The notes beneath the pieces are model-generated. The model was not told the DNA's origin. It was given only the letters and a program-made list of their open reading frames with translations, and searched no databases. A stretch of DNA of 64,000 nt from Teratosphaeria epicoccoides. Taxonomy: Eukaryota > Ascomycota > Dothideomycetes > Mycosphaerellales > Teratosphaeriaceae. Positions 1-11,169 of this stretch are shown here, piece after piece (position 1 is the stretch's first letter; each line of letters starts with the position of its first letter). Location: the NCBI GenBank assembly GCA_021401465.1, contig JADDMT010000050.1, positions 1 through 64,000 of the forward strand, in the 5' to 3' direction. The position numbers and the translations under genes are program-made.

Positions 1-1054
1 GGGGGGGGGGGAGATTGTGTATGGTTGGTTGTATATGGATTTCTTTTGAGATACTGTCTATTGATGAACAGGCCTGGGCGATCTCTCGGCCAAGTGCACT
101 CGCGCAAGGTGATTTCGATCGCGGTATGTCCTTGGTCTCGCGTTGCGGCGCGCTGGGTGCTGAGGAGTGCGCGCAGCGACTCGGACGCTGGGTGCTGATC
201 CACGAGAGCGTGCTGCTGAGTAAAAGGAGGAGAGTCTGGAGACTTGCAAATGGAGCTCTCTCATATGCATTCTCGTGGGTGACAGTGCATGTGTGCGCCG
301 TGGCCGCTTCGTCCGATCGGGGCTGATCGTCTCTCGTGCTCTTGGCCCCCGTAGCTGCCATCGAGCCTTCGACCGCCCTTCCTGTTCAACGCACGCCGCT
401 TGCTCACCTGGCGTTGGCGCAGGCCAGTGGCGCAGGCCAGAGCCCGGGGCCCCTGAGCGCAGAGCCGAGCGCTGTCTGACCGCACTGTGGTCTACTCGTG
501 GCGTCGACGGCGGGCATCGGCTCCGTCTGGCGGGGGAATGAGTCTGAGTCTGCGGGCGTCGACGGCGTACGAAGGAATTCACGGTCTTGAGATGGCAGAG
601 CTAGAGGGCAGGGACGTCGAGACTGAGGAGCCTCCTTCAGCCCTGATGCCCGTGCTCGTCTGTGTGCAGGGATTGCTGGCCGTTGTCGACGGATTTTCCT
701 CGCCAGCAACGACGACTGTAGACCCGTGCAAGGCGCTACCCGCGCAACGAGGCTCAACGTCCTTGGCCGGCAGCACTTTGCATGGAAAAGTCGTTGATGA
801 CGACGGGCGCTGACCGTCCTTCGAATCACGTGGGCGTCTGTGTGATTTCAGATTCGATGGACGCTGTTTCCCACCCTCTTCCGCCTTCTCGTCTGCAACC
901 GCTCCTTGTCGACTGTAGCCAGCACGTCGTCCCTTCGCGGCCAGCATAGACGTCCCTTCACTTCCCGCAATCCTTCCCAACCTTTGATCATTCCACATCA
1001 CAGCCTCGCACCTTCCATTCCTTGAACACTCCCACAGTGACAATCCCGCACACC
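1..1054. other. Stretch without a recognisable gene; poly-G at the left edge
   Basis: The window opens with a run of eleven G residues, which may be a contig edge or sequencing artefact. The long frames here on both strands are arginine/serine/proline-rich and lack any recognisable domain, so they look like shadows of GC-rich DNA. I see no gene I can support. Confidence 0.5.
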
Positions 1055-1274
1055 ATGCACCAAGATTCAGCCCCTCCTCCTCCTCCTCTTCCTCTGCAGC
1101 CTCGCAGCCATCCCCATCGCAACTCCCCTGACCGACCGCGCCACCTGTAGCTCCAAGCGGAACGCCACCGCCAAAGGCCTCGCCTTCGACGACTCTATTG
1201 ACGTTGAGAGCGCAGTCGCCAGCACCCACGAGGATCGCATGATCTCGGGCGCAAGTACCACACCTTCCATCTAG
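1055..1274 (+). pseudogene. Possible broken secreted-protein gene (5' fragment)
   Basis: An ATG at 1055 is followed, in a different frame starting at 1062, by a hydrophobic leader (KIQPLLLLLFLCSLAAIP) that looks like a fungal signal peptide. The frame continues with a Lys-Arg site and GLAFDDS to a stop at 1272-1274. The ATG and the leader are out of frame with each other, and the leader frame has a TGA upstream and no ATG of its own. The GLAFDDS stretch after Lys-Arg faintly recalls the mature start of fungal GH128-type secreted glucanases (KRGLAYND), but nothing downstream confirms it. Either this is the remnant of a secreted-protein gene or an unrecognised splice pattern joins it. The family guess is weak. 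Confidence 0.2.
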
Positions 1275-1700
1275 GGGCTGAGCAGAATACACTCACAGAG
1301 ACGTGGAATTCTCGTGCCGAGACGCAGTGCTGCTACTGATGCGGTTAGGAGGGCAACAACCCGGAATCGATGTCGTTACCGTGTCAGGCTGGACTTCCGG
1401 TGAGTTGTGGAGTTGTTGGGAGTGCTAGGGCTGTGCTGGCTGGATGTAATAGTGCAGGGCGAACGACACCGATTGCACCTCTCCGTCTGCTTCAGCAAGA
1501 CGTCCATACAGGTACCAGCCCTTCCACGTGGTCGGTCCTTGTGCGTCTGAGCGACGTTGTGTATGGCCGGCAGACATCCACGTGCCACGGCTGCGCTCGA
1601 GGAAAGCAGGCGTCCTTCCACCAGCTTTCTGTTCGGGCGTGGCAGCACTCGGATGTCGAAAATTCAACGCATGTCATGGCCAGTTTCTCTGGCGCTCAAA
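1275..1700. other. Intergenic, nothing recognised
   Basis: About 430 bp between the secreted-leader fragment and the 3' end of the cupin gene. Short frames overlap on both strands with no shared domain signal. Confidence 0.5.
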
Positions 1701-2532
1701 TCAGAATTTCATATCTCCAGCGCAGGCCCTCGATCCCCCATACACCGGATCCCTCGCAAACCACCCCAACTCCTCGATCTTCTCAATCTTGCCCTCCTCG
1801 CCCGACTTTCCATAGCACATATCCCAACTGCAACCCCCTCGGATAACAGCCCACCTGCAAAGCCGTCAACAGATATCCTCACCCGACAAAAACCCACAAC
1901 GAGCAAGGATGAAGCCACGTCAGACCATCTCGAACCCTCCCCCCAAATCTTCAAGCAACCTGTGCGCCACGCCCGCCGGAACCACAATGACATACCCTCT
2001 ACTAACCACCGCCTCCACTTTCTGCGGGTGATCCTCATGCCCAAAACACAGCTTCGCCCTCCCCTGGCTGATCCCAAGCACCTCATGGCTCGTGGAATGA
2101 AAGTGCGAAGTCGAGTACATCGTATACCGCCACCTACCCACAGAATCTCAAAATCCCCGATTGTCACGAAAGTTGCGACGGGATGACTTACTGCGGCGCC
2201 ACAACGCCGACAGATCTGAAATGCTTTTCCGTCGCCGCGGCGCTCGCAGTCTTCGGCTCAAAAGCAGCCTGATAGATCATGAGCGGCTTGCCCTGGATCG
2301 AAGTGTTCGGCGTGAGACCATGAGCCGGGATCTGGTGCTTGAGGACTTTGAGATCCTCCAGCGGCGTGAGTTTGGCGGCCACAGCAGCGGCGATCTGTCG
2401 ATGCGGGATGTGGTGTTTGGTCGTTGGCGCGCTGGAGCGGTGTTGGTCGAGCTCGAGGTTGAGATGCAGGGTCGCATGAAAGGGGAGGTATTGACTCAAT
2501 AATGTTTGCCAGAAACGACCATGTACCTGCAT
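1701..2532 (-). pseudogene. Cupin-domain protein (YjlB-like), frameshifted near the 3' end
   Basis: Three exons on the minus strand can be joined: 2532-2192, 2133-1926 and 1854-1701, with introns 2191-2134 (GTAAGT...TAG) and 1925-1855 (GT...CAG). The product starts MQVHGRFWQ; a later start is possible. It carries a cupin beta-barrel with HFHSTSHEVL followed by GRAKLCFG and VVPAGVAHRLLEDL, as in fungal YjlB-like cupins, where such His residues usually bind a metal. After the second intron the frame reads VGCYPRGLQ, and the family's conserved WDMCYG motif then continues one base out of frame. A single extra T near 1827 explains this. With that base counted, the reading ends in a typical GWFARDPVYG tail and TGA at 1703-1701. 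It is therefore a recently broken gene, or an intact one with a one-base sequence error. The biological role of the family is unclear. Confidence 0.6.
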
Positions 2533-2774
2533 GGAGGACGCGCCCTACGATGTCATGTTGAAGTGTCTGGAGAGAAGAGGCATACCATCGTACGTACGAG
2601 CGTTCTGCAAATGAGCAGAACGGGCCCTCGTAGATGTGTGATAGCGATACACACCAGCGCCATCCTGCCTAATTGCACAATCTGTCCATCCTCGAACGCC
2701 TTGCTCGCTAAGAGTACGCCTGTCAATCTGATCATACCTGCCAGCGTGTCGCCAGAAGTCCTTCCAGTCTAGAA

Positions 2775-4948
2775 TCAGCTGCCCGCATGCCGATTGGTCT
2801 GGCCGCTGGTCTGGCCATTCGTGCCGCTGGAGCCAGCTCCAGCAAATGCCAAGCTCCTCACTAGCTCCTTCAACTCCTTGATCTCGTCCCTCAACTTCTG
2901 CACCTCGACCAAAGTCCCATCTGTGATGACATTCGGCGCGCTCTCCTCAACCCTCTTGCTCCAACCCGACCCCTCCACATCCATCTCGCCAGCCAACTGC
3001 TCCCACTCCTCCACTCTGTCATCGTCGCTCTCATGTCTCGACCGATTCCACTTGACCGTCCTTGCCGTCCGCGTTTCAACGAATGCTGTGACGCACAGCA
3101 ACGGCGCATAGATGACCGCCATGACCATATCGTTCAGCTTTTCGTAGCTCGCTTTGGGCATCCACCATTCGAATGGAAGAGATAGGCAAAAGATTTCAAT
3201 AAGGTTGAAGGGTGCGATGAAGACGTTCTCGTCTGGTGGCCGCACGAATTGGAGTGTCTTTTGGCTGAAAAGGGCAAGGTACTCATCGATGGCGTTTTCG
3301 GTAATGTCTTCGTAGGCGCTGTTGTAGAGGGCGATGAGGACGTTGAGGAGGATGACGATGATGATGAAGTTGTAGATGTAGTATAGGATCAAACCGAACG
3401 GTGGCGCGAATCGATCCCAGCCGTCGAATTCTGGTGATCCCATGATGGCGTTGAGCATCTGCTTGACCACGAAGCCGGTCGCGGTGATGGCTTTGTCGTC
3501 CGACAGGTCCATGCCGATAAAGGCCTGGAAGAACCCGACCAGTACTAGAAATAGGAGCGCAAAGAAGATCAGAGACTCAGCCATCATGACCTTGAGCACG
3601 ACTAGCATAGCGCCGAAAAAGCGGTACGTATCCAGATAGAGTAGCAACCGCATCCAGAACATGGGCGCGCTAAAAGCCAGAAAGTTATACGATAGCACAT
3701 TATAGTATCTCCTTGTGTCCGCCCCCTGTTGAAAGCTCAATGCTATCATGCGAGTGACGAACGAGACGGTCAGGAGGGCGTAGAGTGTGCTGTTGAAAAC
3801 ATTCCAGAACGACAGATAGTATCGTCCTACCTTATAAAATTTGACCATCTCGTCGAACAAGAAACCTGCGGTGAAGACGTAGAGGAGTCCTTCTACGACG
3901 TCCAGATCACCAGTCGCGTTAATGGTATTGATCGCGCCTGTGTAGAGGCCGAGGTAGATCAGAGAGATTGCGATTTGGAGCACGTTTTGATATTGCGGGA
4001 CGCGCATTCGATCCGGATCGAAGTGCCTCCAGTAGGAAGTGGAAGTCTTGTCCTTGTACTCAACGAACTTGGAAGGGTCATCTTCATCCTGGGTCAGCCA
4101 GCCGCGCCAAAGGTGATTGACGCATTTCTGGTAGCCGCTCGACGCAATCACACGGACGGCGTGCAGATCGACTGCCTTTTCGATCGCGTTCGTGGGAACA
4201 GTGTCCTCGCCGTCGACCACAATGCTATACCGCTTGAGCAAGACGGATTGCATCAGGTAATGAATATCCTCCTCATCCTCGATTATGCTCTTGGCAATGA
4301 CCTCGCATGCGGTGGCTCGGACGTGATGGAGATCTGCATCCCACAGCTCGAGCATGCCCTGCATCTTAAACCAGTGCTTGCATATCAGCAGGCAGAAGAC
4401 GATGCAGGCATCGTAGTCCGCTGACGAGCCGGAGAGCTTGCCGGCGGACTTGGCGGTCTTGATGACGGCGGGTGTGATGACATTGCTGTGTGGCTGGGTG
4501 ATGCGGTCTTGGCTGAGTTCGCAGGGGATGACTTGCTCGATGTGGTACTTCAGGCGCAATGCGATCAAAGTCACCTGTTTTGCTGGGATCGGCGATGTGA
4601 GGTGGTCGCGGTGGTTCGTAGGGAGGAGGTGCTCGAGCTCGTCTCTGTACTGTCGCCGGTGGTCGCCGTCGGCCCAGCCAAAGAGTCTGCTCGTTCGTCA
4701 ATGACAGTGAATTCGCTGAAAGTGGGAGATACTCACTTGGCCCAGCGGACCATGTTCGTCTCGATCGCTTCCTCGGAGCGGAATGCTATGCCGGCTTTAC
4801 GTTGCTCTCGAGCTCTATACAAGACGACCGATCAGAAGACAACGGATGGTACATGTGAGTTGCGGCAGTAGGAGAAAGGACTTCTTGACGAGGAATACGG
4901 AGTAGGGAGACGGGGGAAACAAATGCCCTTCACGTCGCCTTCAGACAT
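2775..4948 (-). CDS. Vacuolar TRP-type cation channel, YVC1-like
   Basis: The main exon runs from 4686 to 2775. It is preceded by an exon ending at 4737, across a 50-bp intron (4736-4687, GTGAGT...CAG) whose join gives RWAKLFGWADGDHRRQ. The protein has a long cytosolic N-terminal region with RDELEHLLPTNHRDHL, then several hydrophobic helices (LQIAISLIYLGLYTGAI, FWNVFNSTLYALLTV, LIFFALLFLVLVGFFQAF). A pore region precedes LILYYIYNFIIIVILLNVLIALYNSAYEDI, and a basic/acidic C-terminal tail ends in a coiled coil (LVEVQKLRDEIKELKELV). This matches fungal YVC1/TRP channels, which release vacuolar calcium under osmotic stress. The 5' end is not settled. A small first exon from ATG 4948 with donor GTATTC fits in phase, but a start at the internal MVRWAK cannot be excluded. 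It is divergent from EAF7 with about 126 bp between the putative starts. Confidence 0.88.
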
Positions 4949-5074
4949 GGAAACTGGGAAGAAGTGGGGCCTCGGACTTGGCCGCTGCATTGGCATGCAG
5001 CCCATTCCGTGCCTTCTTCATTCGGTAACGACGGCAAGGTCACCCGCATCACATCAGCGCTGTCCATCCTCGCC

Positions 5075-6051
5075 ATGCCTCCACGCAAGAGAGCGAGAGC
5101 ACGAGCCTCGCAAGCCACATCACCAGCCGCGACCTCAAACCCCAAAACTCCAACAGACGCCGAGGAATCCGCCGACGACCATAAACTCGACGACGCATGG
5201 ACGGACGGAGAAGAGATCGGACTGTTCAAGGGCCTGATGACATGGAAGCCCACCGGTACCCTCCTCCCCGCCCCCACCCCCGATCCATCCCGCTGATGCC
5301 TCCAGCAGACTGATCCCGCCCCGATGTAGGAATCCACAAGCACTTCCGACTCATGGCATTGCACAGTTTCCTGCTCACGAACCACTACATCCACCCCGCC
5401 AATGCCCATACCAAACCTCCAGGCATCTGGCGGAAACTGCAGACACTCTACGATCTAGACGCGCTGGACGAGCGGGAGGATGCGCGACAGCTTTCACACC
5501 TGTCCTTCGACCACGAGGACAATGAGGACGAAGGTAGAGACGACGCAACGGACGTCTACAGCGAGGCCGAGAATAAAATCCACCGAGAAGATTTCGAGTT
5601 GCCCGATGAAGAGTTCCGTGAGCGGAAATGGAAGGCGCGATTCCCGCCGAGGCAGGAACGGGAAGACAGCCCGACCGAGCTTCCGGAATTAAACATGGCG
5701 AAGGATGCGCCTGTACGCTTTACGCCCTCCTTCAGTGTGGAGCCTGAGGACCATGCAACACCTGCTGCCCGCTCCGGCCGCTCTCGAGGCGCGAAGGCGG
5801 ACGCGAAGAAAGGCAAGACCGCCCCTGCTGAGTCGAAGACGAGCAAGAGGAGGAGCGCAAGGCAGGCCGAAGCTGAACCGGAGCCTGAGGAGGAAGCCGG
5901 TGACGATGAGGAAGGGGGGGAGGGAGAGGAGAGTGGTGGGGAGGAAGCGGAGGAGAGTGAGGCGAGCAGTGCGCCTGCAAAGGCTACGAGAGGTGGAAGG
6001 GCCAGAGGCAGAGGCGGGACGAGAGGGAGAGGACGCGGCAGGAAGAAGTGA
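5075..6051 (+). CDS. NuA4 histone acetyltransferase subunit EAF7 (MRGBP/CT20 family)
   Basis: Two exons, 5075-5255 and 5330-6051, flank a 74-bp intron (GTACCC...TAG), giving 300 aa. The CT20/EAF7 signature spans the splice: DDAWTDGEEIGLFKGLMTWK before it and PTGIHKHFRLMALHSFL after it, followed by IWRKLQTLYDLDALDERED. The C-terminal half is low complexity: acidic Glu/Asp/Gly stretches (EPEPEEEAGDDEEGGEGEE) and a final Arg/Gly block (GGRARGRGGTRGRGRGRKK). EAF7 is a NuA4 subunit linked to transcription and DNA repair in yeast. The start ATG lies before a basic MPPRKRARARA leader that would serve as a nuclear signal. The acidic tail is encoded by strongly purine-rich DNA, so length variation there would be unsurprising. 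Confidence 0.9.
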
Positions 6052-6355
6052 TGGCATACTACGATCCGCACGCGCACGCCGGACAAGCCTCAAGAGTCAA
6101 AGAAGTGTGTGAGTTGTGGAGACTTCTGTGCCTGCTGCATATAGCGAAGTCCTGGCTTCTCAGGCTCCCCACCCACGGACCGTAACAGCGGTCTCGAAAA
6201 AGTACGATGGAGAACCCCCGCCACCTACTCCGCCTCGACCGCCTTTCCGTCCTCCAGCCTGACTCCGCCAAGGCTGCTGATGAGACCTTCAACCTCCAAA
6301 CTCGTCTCCTCATTGACCTCATTAATCAGCTTGACCTTATCCGCTTCCCACTGCC
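6052..6355. other. Convergent intergenic, with an open minus-strand tail
   Basis: This lies between the convergent 3' ends of EAF7 and the MYND gene. A minus-strand frame ending at 6225 (LGQWEADKVKLINEVNEE) is open through part of it and could be an alternative 3' exon of the MYND gene. I could not choose between the two endings. Confidence 0.35.
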
Positions 6356-7081
6356 CTAGAAAAGCCTGCCACACAGATATGCCACGACATGGCTGGAATC
6401 CGCCATTGTCATGTCCCTGACTCCCGAAACGGTGCTGGCGCCCTCGTCGACGTCGCATGCGCACGCGAGCAAGGGTCCTCTCCAAGGTTCTACGTCCTCG
6501 CGGTACGGTCCGATGGCGGAGACGACGGCCCTGTTTCTGGAAGTGTATTCCGTGCCGTAATTCTCATCCATGCAGAGAAGGATATGGTGACCAAGCGGGC
6601 CATTGGTGAAGGGGTTGGTGGTGATGACGTCGTAGACGGGAGCCACGGGGCCAAATTGCTGGGTCATATCGGGTTGTTCGTTGGTCTGAGCTTGCTCGTT
6701 GATATCGGGTTGCTTGCTGGTAACGAGGTGCACTTTGGCGGCGGTTTGCTCCATGATGGCGCCGGCTTGCTCGTCCCTGATGGCGTAGCTTTGGATGGCA
6801 GGGCTAGCTTGATACACTTTTTGGTCAAGGAGGGAAGCATGTGCTCACGGCTTGATTTTCTTCCATAGGAACTCTGGCCTCTCGCCTTCCTGGTGGAAGA
6901 ATACAACTCGACGGTGGGCGTCGCTTGGGGCCCTGACAGCAAAGTCACAAAGATGCCTATGGGCTGTGTGGTGCGTCTCCTGACATTCCCTGCTACAGGA
7001 ACAGATTGCTTTGCAATTCTTGCAGTGATGGGGCGCCGGCTCGCCACAGATTGGACACGAGGTTGCTTGAGTTGATGCCAT
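6356..7081 (-). CDS. MYND-type zinc-finger protein
   Basis: Exon 1 (7081-6849) encodes MASTQATSCPICGEPAPHHC followed by NCKAICSCSRECQETHHTAHRHLC, the Cys/His spacing of a MYND finger, at residues of about 9-45. A 45-bp intron (6848-6804, GTGAGC...CTAG) joins to exon 2, which ends at 6356, for 226 aa in total. The C-terminal part has GPLGHHILLCMDENYG and ends VRDMTMADSSHVVAYLCG, resembling the closing segment of many fungal MYND proteins as I recall them. MYND fingers bind short proline-rich partners; the partner here is unknown. An upstream in-frame ATG exists at 7096. An alternative splice near 6430 could connect to the frame ending at 6225 and change the tail, so the 3' end is less certain than the finger. 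Confidence 0.7.
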
Positions 7082-8226
7082 GTTGGACTTTGTCAAGCTA
7101 GACAGCGAGGCCTGTCTGTAACCCTATTAATTGTAGATGTCTGTATTTGTGCATTGGTGCTCGTGGCTCAAAGCGTTGATCCAGCCCAGCTCTGTGCCTG
7201 CATATGCATATGCTCGCATAAGCACGTGAAGTTCCCAGCAATCCATCATGGCAAGAGCGCTTGTGCTCGCACCTGCGGCAACGTGATTTTGCTTCCACCT
7301 TGCTCGCAATGATCACTCTGCTCGTGGCTCGATTCTCGCTGGCACACTGCAAGAAATGCTTAGCAGTGGATGCCGCAGTGTACTGAATGAGCATAAAACC
7401 GGCGCATATTGACGAGGCTTGCAGGTCTCAGCGTTTCAAGCTCGCACACATAGCACGAGTCTATTGCGTCTCGACGTCTACATCCCATTGCGTTACGCGC
7501 CCAGGCGATCAGACGAGCTTGAGAAGTGCTCAGATCGGATTTTCCCATCCCACAGCGCGCATCTATGCGTAGTCCGGCGGCCGGCCGCTGTCACTGGGCT
7601 GTCGGTCGGTCGAAGCACCGCACTGTCCCGAATTCGATGACCGCGGCAAGCCTTCTTCAATGAAGCGAAGCATTTGACTCCCTCTCCTCCAAGCATCCAA
7701 ACACACTCACCAAACCTGGAAATTTCGCTCTTCCCAGCTCGGCCATACACCCATTCGATCTCGCAGACCAGCTAACTTCAAAGGGCACCTGGTGTATAAG
7801 CGATGCCGAGCAATGTACGACGTCGCCTTGCTGCAGGCCGCGCTGAAGGACGGCGAGGCATTTGACGTCCGGCGCTTCGATGCTGTCCAATGGCCAAGAT
7901 CACACGTCCACAAACGAGCCACGCAATAACCCAGTATCCAGGTTGTGACGCCTCGTCGATTTGATCCGTTCCAATACTCGTAGTTGTGACGCCTCATCGA
8001 TTTGATCCAATCCAATCCAATCAATATTCGTAGCGGAATCGCTTCGTAGAATGAGACCACGTAAAGCAAGCTCATCTGTTCGTGATTGCTATCTAGACTT
8101 TCTAACCACGGCATGCATGCCACAAAGCCTTACGCCATTGCAATGCCCGCCAGTATGTCATCAACAGAGCGCATCATGCTTCTCATAACGCGGCCTGAAT
8201 GGCTGTCAACTCCTCGTTCCCTGAAA
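7082..8226. other. Intergenic between the MYND gene and SSE1
   Basis: 1.1 kb without a recognisable gene. It contains the upstream region of the MYND gene, the 3' flank of SSE1 and a short tandem duplication (7942-8033, listed separately). The open frames here overlap one another and have no family resemblance. Confidence 0.6.
7942..8033. repeat. Two-copy 41-bp tandem duplication with internal TCCAA expansion
   Basis: The segment starting GTTGTGACGCCTCGTCGATT at 7942 recurs at 7983 as GTTGTGACGCCTCATCGATT, both continuing TTGATCC and ending in AATA(C/T)TCGTA. The second copy has extra CCAAT/TCCAA units (8007-8022). This looks like a small local duplication with later slippage. No coding role is apparent. 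Confidence 0.8.
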
Positions 8227-10946
8227 TCATGAAGCCTCCTCGACCTCAGCTGGTGCCTCGCCAGCAGGAGCATCCTTCATTTCCTCATCAGAGTTGGAGA
8301 AAGCGTCCTGAGCCTTCTTGGCCTCCTCGTCTGCCTTCTTTTGCTCCTCAGCAGCTTTCTTTGCCGCGTCATCGGCAGCCTTCCGAGCAGCGGCAGCCTC
8401 CTCGGCGACCTTGCGGCGGGCCTCCTCCTCTTCTTGACGCTTGTCGTTGAAGCGCTGGATGATTGGCCCTGCTGAAGCGCGAAGCTCCTCGAGCTTGGCG
8501 ACGTACTGCGCCTTGGTCGCATCTTCGCCGTCCTCATAGAGCCAGTCCTGCGACAGTGTCAGTAACTGTGCAAAGTGACCTGATCAGGTTTTGACTTACC
8601 TCGAGCTGCTCGCACTTGGCCTTGACCTTGTCCTTCTCCTCCTCGGACGCAAAGTCGGCATAGCCATTGCTGTCGTACGGCTCGTCTACCTTGTTCCTCA
8701 GCGAGTAGATCTCAGACTCAAGCTCGTTCTTCTTATCCTCAGTGTCGGCGACCAATTTGTCCTCGCTGATCATCTCGCCCTCCTTTTCCGCGTACTGGTT
8801 CTTGACCTCGTCGGTAAGAGATGCAGTACCAGCGGCCAATGACAAGTCGCCCTTCCGGACTTGTTTCTTGATCTTGCGAGTCTTTTGTGCCGGTGCCTTG
8901 GCCTCGCCATTGGGCCTGTCGTCCGTGTCCATTGCCTGTTTTAAGGTCAGCAATGGTTCGGTCTTGGCACGCTTGGACGCTCTCTCATTATACGAGGTCG
9001 AGCCGCGCGAGACTTGAACAGCGGCACCCGCAATCTCCTCATTATCGTGCTCCCTGGAAACAGAAGCATAGCGCGTAAAATGGTTAGCACTCACATCAGC
9101 GTCCTTCTTCTCATCCTTTGCTTCTGGCACTGGCTCCTCGACCTCCTGCTCCTCGACGAAGTACCCTTGCTCGACATTGAGAACACCGTGGAGGTTCAGC
9201 CGTGCCTTTAGCTTGCAGATCATGAAGTCGTCTTTGCTGTCTGCCTTGACCCCTTTGACACTGAATCGACCAATCCATGGGTTCGTCTTGCCTGGCAGAA
9301 GCTCAGGTTTGGCGTACTTTGCCTCAAGGTCGAACGGCTGTTTCCGGTAGAATGTCAGAATCTTGGTCGATGGCATAGCGTTACCCTTGTTGAATACAGT
9401 CAAGCTCGTGTCCTCGTCTGGAATGTCTGGCGACTTCTCCCAGGCAAACTCGATCGGATAGTTGACGATATCCTGAACTGCGAAGTCGCGGACGCGGAAG
9501 ACTGGTGAGAGGATGGCGCAGCTAAAAGCACACCCTCTCGAGATGGCCTCATCGGCGTTGAGCGTGAAGTTGAGGGTCTTGCCGCCGAAGAAATCCTGGA
9601 TGGCAGACTTGAGAGCCGGCACACGACTGGTACCACCTACCAACTCGACAAAGTCAATATCATCCGGCTTGAGCTTAGCCTCCGCAAGTGCCTGCTCGAG
9701 CGGTACGGTAGCCTTCTGAAGAAGTGGCTTGACCATCTCTTCCAGCTCCTCGCGCTTCAGGAATCCCCTGACATCCACGTCGTTCATGATGGACTCGATG
9801 CTGAGAGGTGCACCGGCATTGGCGGACAGCACCTTTTTCAGCTTCTCGACAGCCGCAGCCATACGGACCTTGGCTTTCGCATTCGAGTAAACGTCAATCT
9901 TGAACTTTTCCTGAAACTCTGCTCGGAAGTGGTCCATGATAGCCTTATCAAGGTTGCGACCACCAAAATGCCTGTCGTACGCTGTCGAAATGACCTTCAG
10001 CTCGCCTTTTCGAAATTCGCAAATGGAGACGGTGTAGTTGCTGTGGCCGATGTCGATGAACGCAGTTCTCCTTGGCTTCTCTTCTGGACCCGGCAGATCG
10101 AGCTTCGTGATACCATAGCCGAGTGCTGTGGCAGTTGTCTCGTTGATCAAGCGGAGCACCTTGATGCCCGCGATGTCGGCCGCATCCAGAATGGCCCGCC
10201 TTTGTGCATCTGTATACCATGCCGGTACGCTGATGACCATATCGTTGACCGGCAGCCTCAGCTCTGCAGACGCAGTTTGCCTGACCTTGGTCAAGAACAT
10301 CGCGCAGAGCTGGCTGGCAGAGAATTTTTCCGTCTTGCCCATGTATTTGACCTCCGCACCTACCTGGCCGTTGACATCCACCAAAGGTGCACTGACGTAG
10401 TCTTGCTCGATCTGGACGTCGGGATCTTGTATCGATCGGCCGGCGAGGCGTGTGAGGGAGCCGACGGTGTTCTTCATGTTTGACACCTCCTGTGTCTTCG
10501 CAGCCTCGCCGAGGTACCGCGCCTTGGGTCCGAAGCCGACCAAAGCTGGAGTCGCGCGATTGGAGACTTCATTGGTGATGACATCCACGCCCTTGTTGCG
10601 GGCGACTGCCTGGAAATACTCAGTCAGCAAAAGATCTTTACGCGTAGGGGAGTGGGAGGAATGGTCATGGTCGGGCGTGCAATCTCGAAGGCATGCAGCA
10701 GGTCTGTGTGCCGGCGCTGGCGAGCTGCTAGTGGTCGACCATGTCGCCGCCGCCCGCGCCCAGGGAAATGCCCAGCGCAAATGGCTTTCTGTTGAAGCCT
10801 GGTCTTTTTCCGTTGATACTGGAAGATGTCTGCATCTCCAACACCGATTGCCGATGCGCATGTCATTGCCATGTCCTTCCCACGTTCGAGATGTGTCTTA
10901 CAATCACAGCATTCTGGGTGCCGAAGTCCAGTCCTACGACCGACAT
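8227..10946 (-). CDS. Hsp110-family chaperone / nucleotide exchange factor SSE1 (Hsp88)
   Basis: Four exons: 10946-10902, 10609-9095, 8935-8600 and 8547-8227, giving 738 aa. Exon 1 encodes [15 protein letters not shown], the actin-fold phosphate-1 motif with the Hsp110 form of the sequence, and joins [20 protein letters not shown]. The nucleotide-binding domain includes [20 protein letters not shown] and [18 protein letters not shown] beta domain and a long helical, charged C-terminus follow ([20 protein letters not shown] and an Ala/Lys/Glu-rich tail ending EVEEAS). Fungal SSE1/Hsp88 acts in the cytosol as exchange factor for Hsp70 and as a holdase. Introns are 292, 159 and 52 bp. The 159-bp one interrupts KKDAD/AMDTDD and stays open in frame. 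Heat-shock-like elements lie upstream. Confidence 0.95.
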
Positions 10947-11011
10947 CTTTTTGTTCGTTGAGTTTCCTCAGACACGCGGTAGCAGCGGGGTATTGACGGT
11001 GATGCAATCGG

Positions 11012-11169
11012 CGAAGGATTTCTTCCAGATGTTTTGCTGCGTGGTTGATGGTTTTTTCACGAGTGTCGTGGTTGAGGGCAATAAAATGTTGGAGTTGTTG
11101 CAGAATTGAACCAAATTGGTTAGTGTCTTGATTTGATGCACCTGCCTTTGCATTCGAAACTTCTGGACG
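11012..11169 (-). promoter_or_regulatory. Candidate heat-shock elements upstream of SSE1
   Basis: At 11155-11169 three adjacent pentamers read cGAAa cTTCt gGACg: two perfect nGAAn units and one near match. They lie about 210 bp upstream of the SSE1 start. A gapped pair (cGAAg, five bases, cTTCc) lies at 11012-11026, within 80 bp of the ATG. Inverted nGAAn units are the binding site of Hsf1, and Hsp110 genes are classic targets. Short motifs like these also occur by chance. Confidence 0.4.

Noticed and set aside
579..1292. 237-codon minus-strand frame near the left edge
   Set aside because: Low-complexity Glu/Gly/Ser composition over GC-rich DNA, no domain, and it overlaps the plus-strand leader fragment.
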